Source: Gemmatimonadaceae bacterium (lineage in GTDB: Bacteria; Gemmatimonadota; Gemmatimonadetes; Gemmatimonadales; Gemmatimonadaceae). From it: 5,248 nt of DNA. The stretch spans positions 1 through 5,248 of the forward strand of contig JALOPO010000307.1 in the NCBI GenBank assembly GCA_025453855.1, given 5' to 3'. The position numbers and the translations under genes are program-made. The notes under the pieces were generated by a model. That model searched no databases and was not told the origin of the DNA. It saw nothing but the letters and a program-made list of their open reading frames with translations. Shown here in pieces: positions 1 through 5,248 of the stretch (position 1 is the stretch's first letter; every line of letters starts with the position of its first letter).

Positions 1-1139
1 CCGGGAATCCCGCCCGTGCCCGGCGGTGCCGGCACGACCACGATCGGCCCCAGCGGGCCCGCCCACCCGCCCCACGGCGCACCGTAGAACGAGTTGAAGC
101 CGTACCACGGCGCCGCCCACGGGCTCACGGCATTCCAGCCGCCCCACCCCCAGCCGCCGCCCCAGCCGAAGCCGCTGTTCCACGCCAGCGGATCCCAGAC
201 GCCCCACCCGGGAAAGAGCGACCCGGGCATCCGGTTCATCCCGTTCGGATTGCGCGCCGGCACCACCGACGCCACGTCGGCGCGCCCCGGCGCCGCCGTG
301 CTCACCGTGAAGCGCGTCGGGTTGTCGAGCGCGACCAGCAGGTCGATGGTGCGATCGGCGACGTTCGCGTCGGCGAGGGCACGCAGCCGCGCGCGATCGA
401 GCGGCACCGCCTCACGGCGCTCGAGCAGCCACGCCTCCAGCACCGACGCGTCGAGCGCCCGCGAGGCCTCGATCACCTCGCGCGTCCCGATCGTCCCGCC
501 GGCGGCGAGCCGGGCATCGCTCACCGCGCGACCGGCCGCCGCCGGCACCACCTGCCCGTCGGGGAGCGTCACGTCGCGCCCGAACGGCCGCGAGCGGAGC
601 ACGCGCAGCCCGCCGCCGGTGCCCGCTCGCACGGCACGCACGTCGAGCCACTCGCCATCACCGACCATCGACAGCACGCCGCTCGCGCGCCGCGTCGCGC
701 CGTCGCACGACAGTTCGCCCGAGAGGTAGAGCCGCCGACCATCCTCCGACCAGGTGCCCGTCTCCCAGCCGCTGCACTCGTCGTCGCGCACCGGCTCGCG
801 CGCGCCGCCGGCGACCACGCGGTCGCTGTTCTGCACCGTCCCGTTCACCAGCGAGACGACGCGCACCGCGCTGCGACCATCAGGGATCACACAGGTGAGC
901 GGCGGCTCGGTCACCGATGCGGTGTTCGACGCCTCCGTCGGTACCCAGCAGCCGAGAAAGGGGCGAAAGCGCGCGTCGACCTGCGTCGCGCCCGGCTCCT
1001 GCGCCTCGGCGCGCCCCGTCGCCAGCACGAAGGCGAGCAGCGCGGCGCCGATCGCCGTCATCTGCCACGCCGCGGCGCGCATCGCCTCGTCATCGCCCGC
1101 GCGCAGCACGCGCGTCCGCGTTCGGTTCCGTCCAGTCAT
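1..1139 (-). CDS. Secreted protein with FLGCW motif and Trp/Gly-rich tail (partial, 3' end outside window)
   Basis: No named family is recognised with certainty. The frame is open from the ATG at 1139 to the left edge, giving 379 residues without a stop; the C-terminus lies outside the window. The 1139 start is chosen because GGAGGG sits 4 bases before it. A second ATG at 1082 (residue 20) would give a more usual signal peptide, MRAAAWQ, then a hydrophobic stretch at about 27-40, then GRAEAQ, so cleavage is expected near residue 47. The mature part begins with a beta-rich region (about 57-182) containing FRPFLGCW and ETGTWSEDGRRLYLSGEL, which reminds me of small lipocalin-like or nitrobindin-like barrels (weak inference). 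It has four cysteines (64, 83, 122, 145) that could form disulfides in the periplasm. Residues 205-280 look helical, with ADANVADRTIDLLVALDNP. Residues 311-360 are rich in Trp, Gly and aromatics, followed by a Pro/Gly/Val stretch. It lies 44 bases after the barrel gene and is probably co-transcribed with it. Exported location is likely; function is unknown. Confidence 0.8.
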   Translation of the reverse strand, partial: MTGRNRTRTRVLRAGDDEAMRAAAWQMTAIGAALLAFVLATGRAEAQEPGATQVDARFRPFLGCWVPTEASNTASVTEPPLTCVIPDGRSAVRVVSLVNGTVQNSDRVVAGGAREPVRDDECSGWETGTWSEDGRRLYLSGELSCDGATRRASGVLSMVGDGEWLDVRAVRAGTGGGLRVLRSRPFGRDVTLPDGQVVPAAAGRAVSDARLAAGGTIGTREVIEASRALDASVLEAWLLERREAVPLDRARLRALADANVADRTIDLLVALDNPTRFTVSTAAPGRADVASVVPARNPNGMNRMPGSLFPGWGVWDPLAWNSGFGWGGGWGWGGWNAVSPWAAPWYGFNSFYGAPWGGWAGPLGPIVVVPAPPGTGGIP

Positions 1140-1143
1140 CGGT

Positions 1144-1149
1144 CCCTCC
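1144..1149 (-). promoter_or_regulatory. Shine-Dalgarno site for the left-edge gene
   Basis: On the minus strand the sequence reads GGAGGG, then ACCG, then ATG at 1139. This is a near-ideal ribosome binding site and the clearest one in the window. It favours the 1139 start over the downstream ATG at 1082, which has only a weak GAGG ahead of it. Confidence 0.7.
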
Positions 1150-1183
1150 GTGATCCCCGAGCGTGCAGCATGGGGTCGTGCCG

Positions 1184-1877
1184 TCAGAAGCGCCATGCGA
1201 ACCCCGCCGTGAGCGCCAGGCTCGACAGGTCGAGCGGCGCGAAGCCATCGAAGTCGCCGCGCAGCCGTTCGCGCGCCCAGCTGTAGCGCGCGTCGAGCAC
1301 CAGCGAGCTGCGCGACGTGATGCCGATGTCGACCCCGGCCGCACCGTACGCCGTCGGCGCCCAGCCGCTGGAGCGGAACTCGGCCGTCTCGATCGAGTTG
1401 TCGTCGAAGCGGAAGTCGCCACTCTGCCTGAGGCGCGAGTACATCGCCCCACCGCCGACCTGCACCCACGGCACGAGGCGGTTGGGAATGAAGGCGAGCG
1501 TCCCCCGTGCGCTGGCGGATCGGCAGGTCCACGCCGTTCACCGTCTCCACGAAGCGCCGGTACTCCGACCCCGCGCTCCGCGAGCTCCGCCCCGCCCCGA
1601 TCACCACCTCGCTCCGATCGCCGTACGTGAACGCGAGCTCACCGGCGAGCGACGCGCCACCGAAGCTCGTGCGCGACAGCGTCCACTGGTCGGTCGCGAA
1701 GTCGAAGAAGTCGCTGCGCGCCAGCGGCTGGTCCCACCCGCCGCGGATCGCGAAGCGGGCCGACGGGATCCCCACCAGGTAGTCCCGCTTGCCCCCCTGG
1801 GCCGCCAGCGGGACGCGGTGATGGACACGAGGAGCGCGACGAACGTCGCCCGAAAGCGTACCCCCGCGCCCCTTCAT
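1184..1877 (-). pseudogene. Outer-membrane beta-barrel protein, disrupted by three frame changes
   Basis: The pieces join into an outer-membrane beta-barrel protein of about 230 residues. The ATG at 1877 reads MKGRG. The hydrophobic signal segment VRFRATFVALLVSITAS (1861-1811) lies in a second frame. PLAAQ, a typical cleavage end, and the barrel up to VDLPIRQRT (1811-1506) are back in the ATG frame. GTLAFIPNRLVPWVQVGGG to the stop at 1184 is in the second frame again. Each change sits at or beside a short homopolymer: five G at 1865-1861, three C at 1812-1810, five G at 1506-1502. Dropping a G, adding a C and dropping a G, in that order, gives an uninterrupted protein with a complete signal peptide. 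Barrel evidence: alternating hydrophobic strands with short turns, and a C-terminal strand LALTAGFAWRF ending in Phe, the usual signal for the BAM complex. In the second frame a stop at 1540-1538 and a TGA overlapping the ATG exclude a single-frame reading. No strong Shine-Dalgarno precedes 1877. It could be decayed or simply mis-sequenced. The cargo or role is unknown; OmpW/OmpA-like eight-stranded barrels are the closest general type. Confidence 0.72.
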
Positions 1878-1975
1878 GTTCCGGTCGCCAGCGTCAGCCT
1901 CGCGTCGTCACGCCGGCCACACCACGCCGCCCGCTCGCACCGCGCGCCGTGTCCCTGCATGCATCGCCGCGCGCG
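1878..1975. other. Intergenic gap between propeller gene and barrel gene
   Basis: These 98 bases separate the TGA of the large gene from the ATG of the barrel gene. I see an 8-base palindrome TGCATGCA at 1956-1963 within a possible six-base-pair CGCGCG stem (1941-1946 with 1970-1975). It has a long loop and no T-tract, so it is not a convincing terminator. No clear promoter for the barrel gene was found; read-through from the upstream gene is plausible. Confidence 0.4.
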
Positions 1976-4900
1976 TCACCGCGTGCCGAGTGCCGCCCAG
2001 CGCGCCTGCACGTCGCGGAGCACGCCGGGGAAGTAGGCCGCCTGCGCCCGCTGGTCGGCGGTCGGCGCCGCCGTCACGCGCGACACGCCGCTGTAGAGCG
2101 TCCCCACCCGCGCATACAGGTCGCCGCTCGTCTCGGCCAGCTCCCGCACCGCCGTGATGCGCGCCTGCTGCGCGCCACGCTCCGACTCCGGCAGCTTGGC
2201 GAGACGATCGCGCTCGGCCCGGATCTCGGCCGTCACCGCGTCCACGCGCTGCATGAGCGCGGCGATGGCATCGACCTCGCGCTCCCATGCCGCACGCGGC
2301 GCCGCGGTGAGCCGGAGCGCCGGATCGGCGAGCACGGTGAACGGCTGCGACAGGGTGCGGCCGGCGACCGTCACGCGCGCCGTGTACGCACCCGGCGTCG
2401 CCCACCGTCCTGCCAGCCCGATCCCCGGCGCCTCGTCGTACTCGTTGGCCTGCCCGCGCCCGGTGCGCGCCTCGCGCAGCCGCAGGTTCCACGTCACGCG
2501 CTGCAGCCCGCGCCGCGTCGTGTCGACGGGGAGCGTGGTCACCACGGCGCCGGCGCGATCGACGATCTCCACGCGCGTCCCCGCCGGCGCCGGCTCGGCG
2601 AGCCAGAGGTCGATCAGCGCTGCCACCGGCGGATTCTCGCCGCGCCACACGACGTCGCCGGCATGCGCCTTGGTCGCCGCGCGCGCGAGCTGCTCCGCCG
2701 CGCGGATCGGGAGCATCGCCACCGGCTTCGCGCGCACCGCGGCGGTGAGCCGCCCCACGCTCGCCCCCTGGTCGAGGATCCAGATCCCGCGCGCGTGCGT
2801 CGCGATCACCACGTCACCCGTCTCGCGCTGGAAGTCGAGGTCGTGCACCGGCACCGGCGGCAGCCCGCCGCGCACCCGTGCCCAGTGCGCGCCGCCGTCG
2901 TGCGTCACGTACAGCCCGAACTCGGTCCCTGCCCACAGCACGTCCGCGCTCGACGGATCCTCGCGGATCACGTGCACGATGTGCTCGGCGGGCAGGTCGC
3001 CGCGGATGCTCGTCCACGTCTGGCCGGCATCGGTGGTGCGGAACAGGTACACCGTGAAGTCGCCGTCCTGGTGCCCGTCGAACGAGACGTACGCCGTGTT
3101 CGCCGCACTGGGCGACGCCTCCACGTGCCGCACCCACGTTCCCTTCGGCACGCCGGGCACGTTCCGCGACAGTTCGGTCCACGTCGCGCCGCCGTCGCGC
3201 GAGCGCTGCAGGTTGCCGTCGTCCGTGCCCACGTAGAGCAGCCCCTTCACCTTCGGGCTCTCGGCGAGCGCACTGATCGTCGGAAAGTAGCTCACGCCGT
3301 CGTCGAGCGAGAGCGTGGTGTCGGTCGCCCCCTGCCCCATGATCGCCAGCGTGCGGCGGTCGACGCCCGTCGTGCGGTCGCCGAGCGAGCGCCAGGTGCG
3401 TCCGCGGTCGGCGCTCGTCATCAGCTCGCGCATCCCGGCGTAGAGGCGTCGCGGATCGTGCGCGCTCACCAGCACCGGCGCGTTCCAGTTGGCCGGGATC
3501 TGCTTCTTCCCGACACGCGGCTCGGGCGCCCCCCAGTTGCCGAGCTTCGGCCCCTCGCCCTCGCGCGGCGTCGGGCGCAGCCCCTGCACCTCGAGCGTGC
3601 GCGCGTTCACGTGGGTGAGGCCGAGGTACTGCGAGGTGACGTAGAGCATCGTGCTGTCGGCGGGATCGGGGATCACGTGGAAGCCGTCGCCGCCGCCCAC
3701 GCGCACCCAGTCGTCGTCGGCGATCCCCTGCGCGCTGCGCACGCGGTGCGGCGCGCACCACGAGCCGTTGTCCTGCAGCCCGCCGCACACCCTGTAGTCG
3801 CGGCCGCGCGTCGCGCGCACGTGGTAGAACTGGCTCACCGGGATGTTCGCCGCGTACTGCCACGTGACACCGCGATCGCGCGAGACTCCCACGCCGCCGT
3901 CGTCGGCCTTGATCAGGTGGCGCGAGTCGGCGGGGTTGATCCAGATCGTGCGATCGTCGCCGTGCAGCGACTGCCGCGGCTCGCGCCACGTCTTCCCGCT
4001 GTCGTCGCTCACGCTGTACTGCATCTGGTAGAGCCGCGACTGGTCGCTCGGGTCGATGCGCAGCTGGCTCGCGTAGCTCGGGCGCGGGTTCCAGTCGCCC
4101 ATGAAGCGCCACGTCAGCCCCTTGTCCTCGCTCCGGTAGACGCCGCCCTTCCGCTTCGCGTAGCTGATCGAGCTCGTGTAGCGCTCGCCCTGCTCCACGC
4201 TCACGTAGACGACGCGCGGATCGGTGCGCCAGATGTCGATGCCGATGCGCCCGATCGTGCCGGTGGGGAGCCCGCCGCCGAGTCGCGTCCAGGTGCGGCC
4301 GCCGTCGGTGCTGCGGTGGAGCCCCGAGCCCGGCCCGCCGCCCACGTAGCCGAACGGCTTGCGCATGCGCTGGTAGGTCGCGGCGTAGACGATGTCGGGC
4401 TCGCGGGGATCGATCGCCACGTCCACGACACCGGTGAGCGAGTCGCCGCCGAGGATGCGCGTCCATGTCCGCCCGCCATCGGTCGTCTTGTACAGGCCGC
4501 GGTCGCGCCCCGCCTTCCACAGGTCGCCGGGCGACGCGACGTAGACCACGTCGCTGGCACGCGGGTCGATGGCGATGCGCGCGATGTGCCGCGTCTCGCG
4601 CAGCCCCATGTGCTGCCAGGTGCGCCCGCCGTCGGTGGTGCGATGCACGCCGTTGCCCCACCCGCTCGACTGGCGATTGGTCGCCTCGCCCGTGCCGACC
4701 CAGAGCACGTCGGGGTTGCGCTGGTCGAGCGCAAGCGCACCGATGCTGTGCACCGACTGGTCATCGAAGGTCACGCGCCACGTCGTGCCGCCATTCGTCG
4801 TCTTCCAGATGCCACCGTCGGCGCTCGCGGCATAGAAGAGATTCGGGTCGCGCTCGTGCACCGCGAGGTCGGTGATGCGCCCCGACATCGTCGCGGGGCC

Positions 4901-5059
4901 GACGGTGCGCAGCCGCAGCCCGTCGACGATGCCATCGGCGCGCTGCGCGGCGAGCGGCGGTGCGTGCAAGGCGCCGGCGAGGAGCGCGAGCGACGCGATC
5001 GGATGGAGGCGGCGCCGCAGCGTGCGGACGCCGGACGGCAGGCGACGGGGGAGCGTCAT
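1976..5059 (-). CDS. Exported Asp-box (BNR/VPS10-sortilin-like) beta-propeller protein
   Basis: This is a complete 1027-residue protein from ATG 5059 to TGA 1976. The N-terminus (RR-rich, then IASLALLAGALHAPPLAAQ, residues 21-39) is a signal peptide, so the protein is periplasmic, surface or secreted. The frame stays open upstream to the window edge, but that part is Arg/Ser/Pro-rich and would bury the signal peptide, so 5059 is preferred although no Shine-Dalgarno is visible. Residues 41-765 carry eleven Asp-box motifs (S/T-x-D-x-G-x-T-W), ending at W94, 148, 199, 257, 317, 358, 400, 556, 627, 682 and 726, between strands of the type DPxxxYVGT. This fits one or two large beta-propellers as in VPS10/sortilin-like and BNR-repeat proteins. 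A long Asp-box-free stretch (401-547) includes GGLQDNGSW, seen in this bacterial family. Residues 805-910 look like an Ig/FlgD-like module (GLQRVTWNLR, PGAYTARVTVAGRTLSQPF), and 920-1027 is helical. Some relatives are called glycosyl hydrolases, but no catalytic site can be assigned. A role in binding or scaffolding in the envelope is inference. Two cysteines (425, 435) could pair. Confidence 0.93.
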   Translation of the reverse strand: MTLPRRLPSGVRTLRRRLHPIASLALLAGALHAPPLAAQRADGIVDGLRLRTVGPATMSGRITDLAVHERDPNLFYAASADGGIWKTTNGGTTWRVTFDDQSVHSIGALALDQRNPDVLWVGTGEATNRQSSGWGNGVHRTTDGGRTWQHMGLRETRHIARIAIDPRASDVVYVASPGDLWKAGRDRGLYKTTDGGRTWTRILGGDSLTGVVDVAIDPREPDIVYAATYQRMRKPFGYVGGGPGSGLHRSTDGGRTWTRLGGGLPTGTIGRIGIDIWRTDPRVVYVSVEQGERYTSSISYAKRKGGVYRSEDKGLTWRFMGDWNPRPSYASQLRIDPSDQSRLYQMQYSVSDDSGKTWREPRQSLHGDDRTIWINPADSRHLIKADDGGVGVSRDRGVTWQYAANIPVSQFYHVRATRGRDYRVCGGLQDNGSWCAPHRVRSAQGIADDDWVRVGGGDGFHVIPDPADSTMLYVTSQYLGLTHVNARTLEVQGLRPTPREGEGPKLGNWGAPEPRVGKKQIPANWNAPVLVSAHDPRRLYAGMRELMTSADRGRTWRSLGDRTTGVDRRTLAIMGQGATDTTLSLDDGVSYFPTISALAESPKVKGLLYVGTDDGNLQRSRDGGATWTELSRNVPGVPKGTWVRHVEASPSAANTAYVSFDGHQDGDFTVYLFRTTDAGQTWTSIRGDLPAEHIVHVIREDPSSADVLWAGTEFGLYVTHDGGAHWARVRGGLPPVPVHDLDFQRETGDVVIATHARGIWILDQGASVGRLTAAVRAKPVAMLPIRAAEQLARAATKAHAGDVVWRGENPPVAALIDLWLAEPAPAGTRVEIVDRAGAVVTTLPVDTTRRGLQRVTWNLRLREARTGRGQANEYDEAPGIGLAGRWATPGAYTARVTVAGRTLSQPFTVLADPALRLTAAPRAAWEREVDAIAALMQRVDAVTAEIRAERDRLAKLPESERGAQQARITAVRELAETSGDLYARVGTLYSGVSRVTAAPTADQRAQAAYFPGVLRDVQARWAALGTR
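2882..4804 (-). repeat. Region encoding eleven Asp-box protein repeats
   Basis: The motif (R/K)(S/T)xDGGxTW recurs at residues 86-94, 140-148, 191-199, 249-257, 309-317, 350-358, 392-400, 548-556, 619-627, 674-682 and 718-726 of the large protein. The first copy has Asn for Asp (KTTNGGTTW) and the last has His for Thr (VTHDGGAHW). The DNA also repeats partially, for example GCCGTCGGTGGTGCG at 4628 and a close variant near 4301, as expected from repeated codons. Spacing is about 42-58 residues, except for a 156-residue step between the seventh and eighth copies. These are structural turns of propeller blades and not mobile DNA. Confidence 0.88.
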
Positions 5060-5248
5060 GAAGCCGGAATGGGTGCGCGGGACACGGCAGGCGCCCGCAC
5101 CATCCGGCGACGGGCGCGACGGTGAACGTACGGCGGCGGCGGAGCGCTGGCGTCGCGCGGTCGGCAGGCGTGCGCACGGGGCGAACGTCGATCGCACCCA
5201 CACCAGGGCGATCCCACGACCCGCCGCTCGGCGACGCACGCATCGGGT
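5060..5248. other. Upstream region of the propeller gene, no gene recognised
   Basis: These 189 bases precede the large gene and run to the window end. The large gene's frame continues open here, from a GTG at 5239 and beyond, but the translation is Arg-rich and unlike a real protein. No convincing -35/-10 pair, operator or hairpin was found. The promoter for the gene run, if local, should lie here or further right. Confidence 0.4.

Noticed and set aside
94..729. Plus-strand frame of 211 codons at the left end
   Set aside because: It is Ser/Arg/Pro/Thr-rich and antisense to the Trp/Gly-rich exported protein, whose minus frame has a ribosome site, signal peptide and ordered sequence.
1861..1865. 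Programmed frameshifting as the explanation for the split barrel gene
   Set aside because: Three separate shifts in different directions would be needed, with no slippery heptamer or downstream structure evident. Error or decay is simpler.
1941..1975. Possible terminator hairpin after the propeller gene
   Set aside because: Only six GC pairs with a loop of over 20 bases and no T-tract. The GCGC alternation makes such stems common by chance.
1317..2036. Plus-strand frame of 239 codons across the barrel gene
   Set aside because: Arg/Pro/Ala-rich without domains. The minus-strand pieces show barrel strands and a terminal Phe.
2814..4661. 615-codon minus-strand frame inside the propeller gene
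   Set aside because: It is a shifted frame of the same gene with Arg/Ala/His-rich composition and no recognisable motif.
1949..5125. Very long plus-strand open frame (1058 codons) antisense to the propeller gene
   Set aside because: Its translation is dominated by Arg, His, Ala, Pro and Val without domains, as expected opposite a GC-rich gene. The minus-strand frame has a signal peptide and eleven Asp boxes.
5060..5239. Upstream extension of the propeller protein to the GTG at 5239
   Set aside because: The extra 60 residues are Arg-rich and featureless, and would place the signal peptide internally.

Overview
The window is about 70% G+C. All three genes I can support lie on the minus strand, and all look like exported envelope proteins. 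The signal peptides ending in LAAQ or AEAQ, the very GC-rich third positions and the protein types (a large Asp-box propeller protein, a small outer-membrane beta-barrel, a Trp/Gly-rich secreted protein) suggest Gemmatimonadota or a similar GC-rich Gram-negative soil or sediment lineage. There is no rRNA or other marker gene, so this taxonomic guess rests on family resemblance only.

Layout in transcription order, right to left. Positions 5248-5060 hold no recognisable gene or clear promoter. Positions 5059-1976 encode a complete 1027-residue exported protein with eleven Asp-box (BNR/sortilin-type) repeats, a C-terminal Ig-like module and a helical tail. After a 98-base gap, 1877-1184 holds an outer-membrane beta-barrel gene. 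It can only be read by changing frame three times and appears to lack one beta-strand, so it is either a pseudogene or a product of sequence error. After 44 bases and a good Shine-Dalgarno site, 1139 to the left edge encodes the first 379 residues of a secreted protein with an FLGCW motif and a striking Trp/Gly-rich region. That gene is cut by the window end.

The spacing fits a single co-directional run, but no promoter or terminator was clear enough to prove an operon. I see no mobile element, CRISPR array, RNA gene or obvious new multi-gene system. The most useful observations are the broken barrel gene, the fact that its main frame runs without a stop into the next gene (so automatic callers may report a false fusion), and the aromatic tail of the left-edge protein.
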